This document shows positions 47,413 to 56,642 of a stretch of DNA of 64,000 nucleotides, piece by piece. The stretch covers positions 20,228 through 84,227 of the forward strand of contig JAKSJB010000009.1 of NCBI GenBank assembly GCA_024398475.1, read 5' to 3'. How positions within the stretch are numbered: the first letter of the stretch is position 1; the number at the start of each line of letters is the position of its first letter. Position numbers and translations under genes: made by a program. The notes beneath the pieces were generated by a model. That model made no database searches, was not told the origin of the DNA, and worked only from the letters and a program-made list of their open reading frames with translations. This DNA comes from Bacteroidaceae bacterium (GTDB lineage: Bacteria > Bacteroidota > Bacteroidia > Bacteroidales > Bacteroidaceae).

Positions 47413-49248
47413 TTATTCCTGTGAGTCAATGACAGAAATCTTTTCCTTTATTTCCTTGAGGTCTGCACGGAGTTTGTCAACCTTGCGGTTGAGTTCATCA
47501 ACAAGTGAATTGCCTGACTTAGACTTAGAGAGATTGAGGAAACCGAGGTTATTCTCGTAAGTCTTGATTTCCTGCTGTAGAATCTCAGCTTGACGTGAAA
47601 GGCGTTCACGGATGTTTCCGCCATTACCGTTGGCAACTTCGTTCTTGAAGCGTTCTACACGACGGCGTGATGCATTTTCGCCGAGGAATCCATAGAGACG
47701 GTCCATCTGTTCGCGCAATGCCTTGAAAGTCTTATCCTTTTCCTTGAATGGAACATGGCCGATTCCGTCCCATTCAGCCTGAGCATCACGGAGTTGCTGA
47801 CGGAGGTCATCGCCAGCCTCTTCTGGTACGATTGCAGCAAGGCGTTCAATGATTGAACGTTTCTTCTGTAGGTTCTCATTCTGTTCAGCAAACTGTGAAG
47901 ATGTATTGGCTTTCTTGTTCTCAAAGAATGCATCACAGGCAGCATTGAAACGGGCCCATACTTCGTCGCTTTGTTTCTTTGCTACAGCACCTATAGTCTT
48001 CCATTCCTTCTGAAGTGCAATGAGTTGGTCAGTAGTAGCCTTCCAGTCAGTACTGTCCTTCAGAGCCTCAGCCTTTTCACACAGTTCCTTCTTGCGGCGT
48101 AGGTTTTCGCTGAGATTCTCGCGTACGCTCTTGAAGAATTCTGCTTTCTTCTGGAAGAACAAATCGCATGCAGCACGGAAACGGTCATAAATCTTCTGAT
48201 TCATCTTCTGAGGTGCAAAACCAATAGTCTTCCATTGTGCCTGCAACTGAGTAATCTTTTCAGAAGTCTCGTTCCATTGTGCAAATGACTTGAGACTTTC
48301 AATATCGATGGCTTCAATAGTTTCGCAGATTGCAGTTTTCTGTTCAAGATTGTTTTGCTCCTGTTCCTTTCGGCCTTCGAAGAATTCCTGATGGCGCTTG
48401 TTGATAACAGTAGAGGCATTCTTGAAACGGTTCCAGATATCTTCACGCAGTTCCTTTGCTACAGGACCGATTTCACGGAACTGCTGGTGGTACTGCTGGA
48501 GTTTACGGAAGGCAACCACGATATCTGATTCTTCAGCCAATGCTTCAGCCTTGTCGCAGAGGGCAGTCTTCATTTCAAGGTTCTTCTTGAAATCGTATGC
48601 GCGGAATTCATTATTCAGTTTAAGCGTGTCGTAGAACTTCTCCACGTTAGCCTGATAGTTCTTCCACAGTTCAGTTGCTTTTTCTGCAGGAACTTCCTTG
48701 ATTTCGTTCCAATCCTGCTGTAATTGTCGGAAGTCATTATATGAACGGTTCACCTCGTCAGGATTCTCAAGAATCTGTTTGATCTTTTCAATAATCTGCA
48801 TCTTCTTGAGATAGTTTTCCTCCTTGAGTTTCTCCTGTGCCTCGTGCTGTGCAGCACGTTTTTCGCGTACTACATTCATCTGTTCCTTGAATACCTGTTC
48901 CAATGGATCAATAGTAGGCTCGAAAGTCTCAGGATCACCACCGCCTTCAGTAAATGCCTTGAATGCTTCTTCTGATTCCGCCTTGATGATACGGTAGAAA
49001 TGACTCTTTAGACTGTCGATTTCCTGACGGGAAATGTCACCGTCGCTTTCTGCGATTTCTTTTAGACGGCTGATGATTCCCTCTTTTGTGTCAGGTACTG
49101 AAACCTCAGTGGTTTCTTCACTTACAGGTTCTTCTTCGTTAACTTCAACAGCATTGTCTGCTGTCTTTTCAGGAGTTTCTTCAACGGTAGGAGCAGTTGC
49201 TTCAACTACTTGTTCGTCGAGAGTGGATTGTACATTGTTTTCTTCCAT
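47413..49248 (-). CDS. DUF349 repeat protein
   Basis: A 611-residue, highly charged, coiled-coil-rich protein. The first 60 residues are acidic (Glu-rich), followed by at least five tandem DUF349-type helical modules with Trp-centred repeats such as DFRQLQQDWNEIKEVPA, KLQQYHQQFREIGPVAK, WKTIGFAPQKMNQKIYDRFR and EWKTIGAVAKKQSDEVWARF. No membrane segment is seen. DUF349 proteins are common in Bacteroidetes and lack a firm function. It is monocistronic by position and faces the esterase terminator. Confidence 0.9.
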   Translation of the reverse strand: MEENNVQSTLDEQVVEATAPTVEETPEKTADNAVEVNEEEPVSEETTEVSVPDTKEGIISRLKEIAESDGDISRQEIDSLKSHFYRIIKAESEEAFKAFTEGGGDPETFEPTIDPLEQVFKEQMNVVREKRAAQHEAQEKLKEENYLKKMQIIEKIKQILENPDEVNRSYNDFRQLQQDWNEIKEVPAEKATELWKNYQANVEKFYDTLKLNNEFRAYDFKKNLEMKTALCDKAEALAEESDIVVAFRKLQQYHQQFREIGPVAKELREDIWNRFKNASTVINKRHQEFFEGRKEQEQNNLEQKTAICETIEAIDIESLKSFAQWNETSEKITQLQAQWKTIGFAPQKMNQKIYDRFRAACDLFFQKKAEFFKSVRENLSENLRRKKELCEKAEALKDSTDWKATTDQLIALQKEWKTIGAVAKKQSDEVWARFNAACDAFFENKKANTSSQFAEQNENLQKKRSIIERLAAIVPEEAGDDLRQQLRDAQAEWDGIGHVPFKEKDKTFKALREQMDRLYGFLGENASRRRVERFKNEVANGNGGNIRERLSRQAEILQQEIKTYENNLGFLNLSKSKSGNSLVDELNRKVDKLRADLKEIKEKISVIDSQE

Positions 49249-49269
49249 AATGTATTAAGTTAATTAAGA

Positions 49270-49355
49270 GGTCTATAAGTCTGCAAGTATAGGACCTTGG
49301 GGTGTTATTGGCCCTTGGCCTTTGGCGTTAGCGTTTACTTGTCGACTCGTTGGAC
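49270..49355. repeat. Degenerate short-word repeat block
   Basis: The gap between cdsA and the DUF349 gene holds weak GTCTATAAG/GACTCGTTGGACT words, a GCGTTAGCGTTT hexamer run and GGCCCTTGGCC-type words, the mix of short repeats found elsewhere in this window. Confidence 0.4.
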
Positions 49356-49368
49356 TGGATTTGTTTGA

Positions 49369-50241
49369 TTACAGCATGATTTGATTCAATGTGTAAATAT
49401 AGATTGCAGCCATAGGTATGGCGATGAGCGAACTGTCGAAACGGTCGAGCAACCCTCCGTGACCGGGGAGAAATGCTCCGGAGTCTTTAATGCCGAGTTT
49501 ACGCTTAATCAGTGATTCCACGAGGTCGCCCCATGTACCGAATCCCACAACGATAAGTGCAAGACCAGCCCATGCAAGACGGTTGTATAAGTCGCAGGAA
49601 CTACTGAAATAAGTGAAATATGTAGCAATAATCTGCGAGATGATGGCAGAAATAATCAGAGCAGAGATTGTGCCTTCCCATGATTTCTTAGGTGAGATAC
49701 GCTGAAACAGTCTATGACGACCGAGCCAAGTGCCGAAACCGTATGCGGCAGAGTCTCCGACCCAGATAAAGATAAATACGGAAAGGGTAAATATCGGATT
49801 GTAGAAAACGTCATGCGCACCCATACCCATGCTTACACCGAAGAACGACAATGTGTTGAGCAAGGCAAAAGGCAATGCAATATAGAGTTGCGACATCAAT
49901 GCGAACGACCAGTTCATCAATGTGTTGTTCGTCTTGAAATAGAGTTCGCTGATAAACAGATAGACGATTGTAATAAGATAAGGAATGAATACTTCCGAAC
50001 CAGTCATGTTCATGTTGAAAGCCATTACGGCAGCAAAGAAATATACCGATGCCGTTGTTGTAATGATACGGTTTATCTGACAGTCAAGATATTTATTGAT
50101 GAGTGAACAGAATTCCCAAGTAGTGAGACCGGTTATTGCTGCAAACAGGATGGCATAGGGTAGTGGTCCCCAGAGAATGCAACCCACAACGACTGCTACA
50201 AATACCAGACCAGAAATGGTTCGTATGATAAGATTCTTCAT
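49369..50241 (-). CDS. cdsA: Phosphatidate cytidylyltransferase
   Basis: Membrane enzyme making CDP-diacylglycerol from phosphatidate and CTP. The 290-residue protein has about seven or eight membrane segments and the family signature SLIKRKLGIKDSGAFLPGHG near 240-259, followed by GLLDRFDS, with its conserved Lys/Asp residues. It is the last gene of the rsfS-ftsH-cdsA cluster, 22 bases after ftsH, a typical Bacteroidetes order. Confidence 0.95.
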   Translation of the reverse strand: MKNLIIRTISGLVFVAVVVGCILWGPLPYAILFAAITGLTTWEFCSLINKYLDCQINRIITTTASVYFFAAVMAFNMNMTGSEVFIPYLITIVYLFISELYFKTNNTLMNWSFALMSQLYIALPFALLNTLSFFGVSMGMGAHDVFYNPIFTLSVFIFIWVGDSAAYGFGTWLGRHRLFQRISPKKSWEGTISALIISAIISQIIATYFTYFSSSCDLYNRLAWAGLALIVVGFGTWGDLVESLIKRKLGIKDSGAFLPGHGGLLDRFDSSLIAIPMAAIYIYTLNQIML

Positions 50242-50263
50242 TTATATCGTTCTTTCTGTAATA

Positions 50264-52777
50264 TTACCAACCAAAGAGAGTGTTCTCGCGTGGCATTTCC
50301 ACTTGCTGATGCTCTTTGTCCGAATGACGTTTAGACTTCTTTGTCCGGACTGCTGCATCATGTTGCTTTTCTGCTTTTAATACTTCAGCCTCAGGCATTA
50401 CGGCTTCTTCATTGTCAAAAGGATTGAATGATTCGATTTCCTGTTCGGCAATAACTTCCTGTTCAGATGAAACGGAAATCGGAGTCATCTCATTTGTTTC
50501 GTCACAAATGATGTCAGTAGTTTCTGCAGCAGCAGTTTCATAAACTATGTTGTCCTGAACGGATTCGTCGTCAGCGGTGTTGAAACTTGTCATTTTCAGT
50601 TCCTGAAAAGCCTTACGGCTGTTTCCCGCTTCAGATGCAGCAGTCAACTTGTCCGTACTGCTGCCGGTAGAATTCATGTCCGTTTCAGAATCTCCCTTTT
50701 CGCTTGGAACGTTTTCGTCCTGAGAAACAGGAGGAGTAGCCGAACCTCCGTTCTTTTGTTTCTCCATTACGGCATCAATGACCTTCTGACGTATGATGGC
50801 AGCATTCTCGTTGGCATGATTCATCTCGTCATCAGTCATCTGGGAATCTTCCTCGTTAGCCGCAAGTATTTCTTCTGTACGTGAAGTCCAAGGACGTTTT
50901 CCGAAGATTCGTTCCACATCTTCAGCATAAATCACCTCACGTTCAATGAGCAACTGAGCCAGTTGTTCATGACCGTCCTTATGTTCAAGCAGAATCTTTT
51001 TAGCCCTTTCGTATTGTTCCGCAATCTGTTTTCTGACCTCTTCGTCAATCAGTTCGGCAGTATGTTCGCTGTATGGCTTGTTGAATGAATATTCGTCATT
51101 GTTGTAGTAGCAGATGTTTGGCAGCGATTCACTCATACCAGCGTATGCAACCATACCGTAGGAACGCTTCGTTACAGTTTCAAGGTCGTTCATGGCTCCG
51201 GTTGAAATACGTCCTGTACAAAGTTCTTCAGCAGCACGGCCTCCGAGAGTAGCGCAGATTTCATCGAGCATTTCTTCCTTAGTCGTAATCTGTCGTTCTT
51301 CAGGCATGTACCATGCAGCACCGAGAGCCTGTCCGCGCGGAACGATTGTCACCTTTACCAAAGGATTGGCATATTGGCAGAACCAACTGATAGTGGCATG
51401 CCCAGCCTCATGAAGTGCAATAGTACGTTTCTCGGCATCAGTCATCACCTTTGTCTTCTTCTCCAATCCGCCGATTATACGGTCAACAGCATCAAGGAAA
51501 CATTGCTTGTTTACCCAAGGGGAATTATTACGTGCAGCAATGAGTGCAGCCTCGTTACATACGTTTGCGATATCAGCACCCGAGAAACCCGGAGTCTGTC
51601 GGGCAAGAATATCCACATCAACAGTCTCGTCAATCTTGATAGGACGGAGATGCACGTTGAAAATAGCCTTGCGCTCGTTGAGGTCAGGTAGGTCAACATG
51701 AATCTGACGGTCAAAACGTCCGGCACGGAGAAGTGCCTTGTCAAGAATTTCAGCACGGTTTGTAGCAGCAAGAATAATAACACCGCTGTTAGTGCCGAAA
51801 CCGTCCATCTCGGTAAGGAGTTGGTTAAGCGTGTTTTCGCGTTCATCGTTTCCGCCCATGTTGAGACTCTTGCCACGTGCACGTCCTATAGCATCGATTT
51901 CATCAATAAAGATGATACAAGGAGCCTTCGCCTTAGCCTGCTGGAAAAGATCGCGGACACGACTTGCACCTACGCCGACAAACATCTCGACGAAATCACT
52001 TCCCGACATGGAGAAGAAAGGAACGTCAGCCTCACCGGCAACGGCTTTGGCAAGGAGAGTCTTACCAGTTCCCGGAGGACCGACGAGCAAGGCTCCCTTT
52101 GGAATTTTACCTCCCAGTTCAGTATATTTAGACGGATTCTTGAGAAAGTCAACAATCTCGTGAACTTCACGCTTGGCTTCAGTCTGTCCGGCAACGTCCT
52201 TGAATGTGATGCGGTCCTTCTTGTCGTCGGTATTGTCAAAGAGTTTGGCCTTTGACTTTCCGAAACTGAATATACCGCCTCCGCCGATACCGCCACCACC
52301 CATGCGGCTCATGATGAAGAACCATAATACAACGATGAGAATGATAGGACCGATTTGTATCAGGAGGTTCCAGAATAGGTCGTTGTCACGCTCGTAAGAG
52401 AGTTTTCCGGTGAATTTGTTGTTCATCCTGGCAGAGTCAATCTGCTGCTCAAGATGTTCAACCGAACCAAAATCAATCTGAGGAATACGTGATGCCGACT
52501 TGTCCTTCTGTACGTCACCGTAAATATATTTCTCACCGTCCTTGGTGACAGCAAACTTCAGCGTGAGTTGATCCTTGTTTACGAGTATTTCCTTCACATA
52601 ACCACTGTCCAGACAAGTGCGGAAGTCACTATATGCTAACTGCTTGTCCGACGAATTGCGGCCATTCATGAAATACATCAACACGAGACCTCCAATCAGC
52701 AACATGTAGAGCCATGAAAAATTGAAGCGAGGCTTTTGCTGATTGTTGTTCTTATTGTTATTTGAGTTTTTATCCAT
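50264..52777 (-). CDS. ftsH: ATP-dependent zinc metalloprotease FtsH with long acidic C-terminus
   Basis: An 837-residue inner-membrane AAA+ protease. Two membrane segments (about residues 22-40 and 132-153) flank a periplasmic domain; the AAA domain has GPPGTGKT near 235 and [13 protein letters not shown] near 290, and the protease domain has ALHEAGHA near 450. The final about 170 residues after [20 protein letters not shown] are Glu/Asp/Ser/Thr-rich and not part of the core enzyme; they end in a basic patch ([13 protein letters not shown]) and NTLFGW. The start ATG at 52777 is six bases after an in-frame TTG at 52783. Confidence 0.95.
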   Translation of the reverse strand: MDKNSNNNKNNNQQKPRFNFSWLYMLLIGGLVLMYFMNGRNSSDKQLAYSDFRTCLDSGYVKEILVNKDQLTLKFAVTKDGEKYIYGDVQKDKSASRIPQIDFGSVEHLEQQIDSARMNNKFTGKLSYERDNDLFWNLLIQIGPIILIVVLWFFIMSRMGGGGIGGGGIFSFGKSKAKLFDNTDDKKDRITFKDVAGQTEAKREVHEIVDFLKNPSKYTELGGKIPKGALLVGPPGTGKTLLAKAVAGEADVPFFSMSGSDFVEMFVGVGASRVRDLFQQAKAKAPCIIFIDEIDAIGRARGKSLNMGGNDERENTLNQLLTEMDGFGTNSGVIILAATNRAEILDKALLRAGRFDRQIHVDLPDLNERKAIFNVHLRPIKIDETVDVDILARQTPGFSGADIANVCNEAALIAARNNSPWVNKQCFLDAVDRIIGGLEKKTKVMTDAEKRTIALHEAGHATISWFCQYANPLVKVTIVPRGQALGAAWYMPEERQITTKEEMLDEICATLGGRAAEELCTGRISTGAMNDLETVTKRSYGMVAYAGMSESLPNICYYNNDEYSFNKPYSEHTAELIDEEVRKQIAEQYERAKKILLEHKDGHEQLAQLLIEREVIYAEDVERIFGKRPWTSRTEEILAANEEDSQMTDDEMNHANENAAIIRQKVIDAVMEKQKNGGSATPPVSQDENVPSEKGDSETDMNSTGSSTDKLTAASEAGNSRKAFQELKMTSFNTADDESVQDNIVYETAAAETTDIICDETNEMTPISVSSEQEVIAEQEIESFNPFDNEEAVMPEAEVLKAEKQHDAAVRTKKSKRHSDKEHQQVEMPRENTLFGW

Positions 52778-52794
52778 TGTCAATAATTTACTAA

Positions 52795-53154
52795 TTAATC
52801 GATATCCTCGATTTCCATACTTGGCGCATCTTCCCAGAGATGGTCAATGTCATAGAATTCTCGGCAGTCGGGAACAAAGACGTGTACGATTGTGTCGGCA
52901 TAATCCATGGCAACCCAGAGGTTGTTTCTTGTACCGTCAACAGTAGTAGGACGCTCGTCCCACTTCTCCCTCATCTTTTCACCGACGGATAATGTTATTG
53001 CAGATACTTGATTTGGTGTACCCCCCTCGCATATAACGAGGAATTGGGCTATAGTATCGTCAATGCGGCGCAGGTCAACCACCCTTATCTTCTTGCCCTT
53101 CTTGTCCTGTATGGCATCAACAATAGTTTTCAGTTCTTTTGTAAGTTTCTTCAC
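52795..53154 (-). CDS. rsfS: Ribosomal silencing factor RsfS (Iojap)
   Basis: A 119-residue protein that binds ribosomal protein uL14 and blocks subunit joining in starvation or stationary phase. Typical segments are IRVVDLRRIDDTIAQFLVIC near 22-41, VSAITLSVGEKMREKW, and DYADTIVHVFVPDCREFYDI near 83-102. It begins the rsfS-ftsH-cdsA cluster and lies 17 bases before ftsH. A -7-like box on the minus strand, TATCTTTG (53181-53174), lies 20 bases upstream of the start. Confidence 0.95.
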   Translation of the reverse strand: MKKLTKELKTIVDAIQDKKGKKIRVVDLRRIDDTIAQFLVICEGGTPNQVSAITLSVGEKMREKWDERPTTVDGTRNNLWVAMDYADTIVHVFVPDCREFYDIDHLWEDAPSMEIEDID

Positions 53155-53173
53155 ATTCTCTACGTTTAGAGTG

Positions 53174-53181
53174 CAAAGATA
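53174..53181 (-). promoter_or_regulatory. -7 box of the rsfS-ftsH-cdsA operon
   Basis: Minus-strand TATCTTTG (53181-53174), 20 bases before the rsfS start codon; the -33 position is not an exact TTTG. Confidence 0.5.
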
Positions 53182-53287
53182 GGAAAAAAAGCAAAGAAAG
53201 TAGATATAATAGGTAATAAATTTGAAAAATAAGTCGCTACACCCTTATTCTTCAAGTCATTTTTCAAATAATTCAGAGTAATCATTA

Positions 53288-53360
53288 TGGCCATTAGCCA
53301 TTGGCTTTTCCCGCCTTTGCGTTTGCGTTAGGGTTTGCGTTATACCCCCTTAAGGGGGAT
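53288..53360. repeat. Short-word repeats between rsfS and crcB
   Basis: GGCCATTAGCCATTGGC-type words, GCGTTTGCGTTAGGGTTTGCG hexamers and a CCCCCTTAAGGGGG palindrome near 53345-53358, just beyond the crcB stop. Confidence 0.5.
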
Positions 53361-53377
53361 AGGGGACTCCTCGTCAA

Positions 53378-53740
53378 CTATTGTTTCCCCAAGGCGTAAC
53401 CTATGGTGCAGAATGTAAGGCAGAGAATTAAGGTAAGGACGATGTACAGCAAACCTATGAGATAATGCCCTTCTTCAATAAGTTTTACGCTTTGCATTGA
53501 AAAAGTGGAGAAAGTGGTGAAACCGCCACAGAGTCCCATTGTGAGAAACAGCATCCAATGATTTTGCATACTTACTCCTACCAGCCATCCCATGAGCATA
53601 GAACCCACGATGTTGACCAATAAGGTAGCAGCCTGTCCCGACATGAAGATATTGAAATGAGCCGTAAGAAGAGTCACTCCGTAACGGAACATACTACCTA
53701 AGGCTCCACCCAGTCCTACCCAAATGAAATTTTGCCACAT
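53378..53740 (-). CDS. crcB: Fluoride exporter CrcB/Fluc
   Basis: A 120-residue membrane protein with four hydrophobic segments that works as a dual-topology dimer to leak fluoride out. Family signatures are GGALGSMFRYG near 11-21, TLLVNIVGS near 39-47, and GLCGGFTTFSTFS near 69-81, which contains the phenylalanine box. It is flanked by repeat blocks on both sides and appears monocistronic. No fluoride riboswitch was recognised upstream. Confidence 0.93.
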   Translation of the reverse strand: MWQNFIWVGLGGALGSMFRYGVTLLTAHFNIFMSGQAATLLVNIVGSMLMGWLVGVSMQNHWMLFLTMGLCGGFTTFSTFSMQSVKLIEEGHYLIGLLYIVLTLILCLTFCTIGYALGKQ

Positions 53741-53789
53741 AATTTGAATTCATTAAAATATATGATGGCAAACGGTCATTCTGTGTTAT

Positions 53790-53982
53790 CGTTTGCCTTT
53801 GCGTTCTTTTGAGTCAACGAGTCAACAAGTCAACGAGTCAACAAGCAGTCCCTTCAAGGGGAAAAAACCATTGGCCATTAGCCATTAGCCCTTGGCTTTG
53901 CGTTAGCGTTAGGGTTTGCGTTTTTCCCCTCGTTGACTTGTTGTCTCGTTGACTTGTTGACTCGTTGACTTGTTGACTCTCA
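53790..53982. repeat. Dense mix of GACTYGTW, GCGTTW and CCATTAG words
   Basis: The crcB / galM gap is almost wholly short-word repeats: GAGTCAACGAGTCAACAAG runs (about 53811-53846), CCATTGGCCATTAGCC words (53867-53899), GCGTTAGCGTTAGGGTTTGCG (53900-53921) and a GACTYGTW run that reaches into the galM stop region. It shows that the repeat families are intermingled in the same gaps. Confidence 0.7.
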
Positions 53983-53989
53983 ATAAGCC

Positions 53990-55108
53990 CTACTTCAACA
54001 GATAAACACATTCATGACGATATTTCTCGCCAGGATTGAGAACAGTTGAAGGGAACTCAGGATGGTTTGGAGAATCAGGATACATCTGTGACTCCAGTGC
54101 AATGGCAGTACGTGCACCAGTGTAAATCTGGATACCGGGATGGTTGTTCCAAACCTCCATGGTACGTCCCGATTCAGGTGAGTAGAGAGTCACAACCTTC
54201 TCCAACTTGTCAGTCTTGTGGTTGAGGCAGAAGTTGTCGTCGTACTGACGTACCTTGCCCTCAGGAATTTCTACACGCTGACCGAAACCGAATCCGAAAC
54301 CCTGCATAGCCACGATACGGTCGCCGAGAGTGACAGGCTTGCGGAAATCGTAAGGAGTACCCTCTACCGACAGAAGTTTTCCGGAAGGAATGCCAGCACG
54401 GTCTGTTTCAGTAATATAGTCGGCATTTACTGTGAGTTGATGTCCCATGACGTCACCGTTGCCCACACCGTTGAGATTGAAGTAGGAGTGAGTGGTCATA
54501 CTTACTACGGTAGCCTTGTCGGTAGTTGCTTCATAAACAACAGAAAGACCACCCTCAGAAGTGATAGAGTAGGTGAGTGTAGTGGTCAGGGTACCAGGGA
54601 ATCCGTCTGTACCGTCAGGAAGAACGCATTTCAATACCACCTTCTTCTTTGAAGCCTTCACCACATCCCACACAACATGGTCAAATCCCTTAGTACCACC
54701 GTGGAGCGTATGCTGACCGCTGTTACGTGTCACCTGATATTCCTGTCCGTTGAGAGTAAACTTACCGTTGGCAATACGGTTGGCGTAGCGACCTACAGAC
54801 GGACCGACCATACCCAGGTTATAGTTCAGGTAACGTTGGATATTAGGATAGTTGGTCACGAGGTTTGCATAGTTGCCGTCCTTGTCAGGACTGAACAGCG
54901 ACACGATGAAACCACCGTAGTTCGTGACCTGTGCAGCCACACGTCCGTTGGAGATTGTGTACAATGCAACTTTCCTGCCGTCCATGATAGTATCGAATGG
55001 CTCAGAAGGCAGAAGTGGAATGTTTGGTTTGGCACAGATGTTCAATGAACAGCCGAAAACAAGTGCCAATGCAAGGAACAGAACCTTGTCCGTAATTTTC
55101 TTTTTCAT
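53990..55108 (-). CDS. galM: Exported aldose 1-epimerase (galactose mutarotase)
   Basis: A 372-residue mutarotase that interconverts alpha and beta aldoses. The N-terminus MKKKITDKVLFLALALVFGC is a signal peptide, possibly a lipoprotein signal (Cys20), so this copy is periplasmic rather than cytoplasmic. The core is complete: NYGGFIVSLFSPDKDG near 62, GRYANRIANGKF near 105, the catalytic His in MTTHSYFNLNG near 205, and catalytic Glu in IALESQMYPDSPNHPEF near 335. It follows ispD by 21 bases on the same strand. Confidence 0.93.
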   Translation of the reverse strand: MKKKITDKVLFLALALVFGCSLNICAKPNIPLLPSEPFDTIMDGRKVALYTISNGRVAAQVTNYGGFIVSLFSPDKDGNYANLVTNYPNIQRYLNYNLGMVGPSVGRYANRIANGKFTLNGQEYQVTRNSGQHTLHGGTKGFDHVVWDVVKASKKKVVLKCVLPDGTDGFPGTLTTTLTYSITSEGGLSVVYEATTDKATVVSMTTHSYFNLNGVGNGDVMGHQLTVNADYITETDRAGIPSGKLLSVEGTPYDFRKPVTLGDRIVAMQGFGFGFGQRVEIPEGKVRQYDDNFCLNHKTDKLEKVVTLYSPESGRTMEVWNNHPGIQIYTGARTAIALESQMYPDSPNHPEFPSTVLNPGEKYRHECVYLLK

Positions 55109-55129
55109 GGAAATAAGATATTTAATTGT

Positions 55130-55777
55130 TCAACTTAAGTCTGCTTTAGTCGTAATCTTGATGTTTTCCCTGTTGCCGGCAACCAATGCAATCCCGTGTC
55201 CCAAGGCTTCAACTACAGACGCGTCGTCCGTAAATTGCGGACAGAAATCCTGCTGATAAGCCTTGCGCAGCAATTCCGTCATGAACACCTGAGGCGTCTG
55301 AACCAAACGATAATTAGCACGCGGAACAGTACGACTGCTGCCGTCCGGCAGAAGTTCCCTTAGAGTTTCGAACACGTCGATGACGGGTATAGCCGCACCC
55401 GAAACAGCAGCCTCTTCAAAACACCTGCCGATGACATCCCTGCTGACGTAGGGACGGACACCGTCGTGGACACCCACCGTCTCAATACCGTCAAATAGTG
55501 CAGCCAATCCGTTCTTCACGGAATGAAACCGTTCAGCACCACCTTCAGCAATAGTCAGCGGAATACCGAAACCATACTGGCGGCACAACTCCCCCCAGTA
55601 GTCAATCTGCGACTTAGGCAGAACCACGATAATCTGCATGTCGGGATCATATTCATGAAACCTCTCTATGGTATGCATCAGTATGGGTCTGCCGTCCACT
55701 ACAAGGAATTGCTTCGGAACGTCTCCGCCCATGCGAAGACCCTTGCCTCCAGCCACTATGATAACGGCTCTATTCAT
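55130..55777 (-). CDS. ispD: 2-C-methyl-D-erythritol 4-phosphate cytidylyltransferase
   Basis: Catalyses CDP-ME formation in the MEP isoprenoid pathway. The 215-residue protein has the nucleotide-binding start [20 protein letters not shown] near 5-24, RFHSVKNGL near 83-91, [10 protein letters not shown] near 102 and TPQVF near 168, followed by DDASVVEAL near 186. Family length about 220. It overlaps the DJ-1 gene by eight bases and precedes galM. Confidence 0.95.
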   Translation of the reverse strand: MNRAVIIVAGGKGLRMGGDVPKQFLVVDGRPILMHTIERFHEYDPDMQIIVVLPKSQIDYWGELCRQYGFGIPLTIAEGGAERFHSVKNGLAALFDGIETVGVHDGVRPYVSRDVIGRCFEEAAVSGAAIPVIDVFETLRELLPDGSSRTVPRANYRLVQTPQVFMTELLRKAYQQDFCPQFTDDASVVEALGHGIALVAGNRENIKITTKADLS

Positions 55778-56318
55778 ACATCATCTGTTTCTTGACAGCA
55801 TCAACAGTCTCCTTGCCCAGAAGGTATTCAACGATGGCGTAACCGAACCTGAGCGAAGAACCCGGACCCTTGCCCGTGATGAACTGTCCGTCAATCTCAA
55901 CCTGCGCCCCGGTATAGGTAGCACCTTCAAGTTCACCCTCGTTGCCAGGGTAACATGTAGCACGCCTGCCCTTAAGCAATCCCTTGGAACCATACACGAT
56001 AGGTGCAGCACAGATAGCAGCCAGAGGCTTTCCTGCGGCAAAATGGTCGCGAATCACCGGATCCAGTTTCCTGCAGTCACGCAGATTGGTCGAACCAGGC
56101 ATACCTCCAGGCATCACAAGCATGGTAGCATCGCTGAAATCCTTAATGTCCTCAAACAGAACGTCAGCCTTTACCGTAACACCCAATGCACTCTCCACAA
56201 GGAGATTACCCGTGACAGACACGGTAATGACCTCCAACTCCGTCCTGCGACATATCGTGAGCGGTGCAATTGCCTCCGTCTCCTGAAAACCCGTAGCAAG
56301 AAAAAAGTAAACCTTCAT
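55770..56318 (-). CDS. DJ-1/PfpI family protein
   Basis: A 182-residue cytoplasmic protein of the DJ-1/ThiJ/YajL branch. Conserved Glu in [12 protein letters not shown] near 14 and nucleophile Cys in [15 protein letters not shown] near 100-113 are in place, as is [14 protein letters not shown] near 66-79. Proposed roles include glyoxalase III or deglycase activity, which is debated. It starts a three-gene run with ispD and galM. Its leader (56319-56420) begins at a hairpin-promoter module nearly identical to one at 7612-7702. Confidence 0.9.
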   Translation of the reverse strand: MKVYFFLATGFQETEAIAPLTICRRTELEVITVSVTGNLLVESALGVTVKADVLFEDIKDFSDATMLVMPGGMPGSTNLRDCRKLDPVIRDHFAAGKPLAAICAAPIVYGSKGLLKGRRATCYPGNEGELEGATYTGAQVEIDGQFITGKGPGSSLRFGYAIVEYLLGKETVDAVKKQMMYE

Positions 56319-56420
56319 AAATATTTAGTTTTATGATTATGATTGATTGTTAATGATAATCCAGTCTTCGCATCGCCCGATTCTTTTGCAGAAAAAGCAT
56401 CAGCCAACACCGATTTGTGG
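56319..56420 (-). other. Leader of the DJ-1 transcript
   Basis: About 100 bases between the repeat-module promoter and the DJ-1 start. No small gene or riboswitch fold was recognised. Confidence 0.4.
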
Positions 56421-56511
56421 GCAAAGTTAATAAAAATCTGCAAAAGAAAGTGTAGTGAAGAGCAAAAAAGTACCGACATCATAGGATTTCCTAAAATGTC
56501 GGTACCCAAAA
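56421..56511 (-). repeat. Hairpin-plus-promoter module, copy B (inverted)
   Basis: On the minus strand this is nearly the same as 7612-7702 (about 77 of 82 bases by hand count): 30-base palindrome at 56502-56473, T-run, TTTTGCAGATT, and TAACTTTG at 56429-56422. It lies between the stop of the transglutaminase-like gene and the DJ-1 gene, where a terminator followed by a promoter is expected. Confidence 0.8.
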
Positions 56512-56642
56512 CTTATTCAAATCATAAGTGTTAATTTCAATTATAAAAGACATGAAATTCTTCTGTTTACATTTAAATAATGATTTGTAAGTCAGGGATT
56601 TGATGCTTATTGGTTTTTGAAAAATAATAATTTATGCGTGAT
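56512..56642. other. Short gap after the caspase operon
   Basis: AT-rich sequence between the transglutaminase-like stop codon and the hairpin module; no feature recognised. Confidence 0.4.

Noticed and set aside
53741..53989. Searched for a fluoride riboswitch before crcB
   Set aside because: The region is made of short-word repeats; no riboswitch core was recognised by eye.
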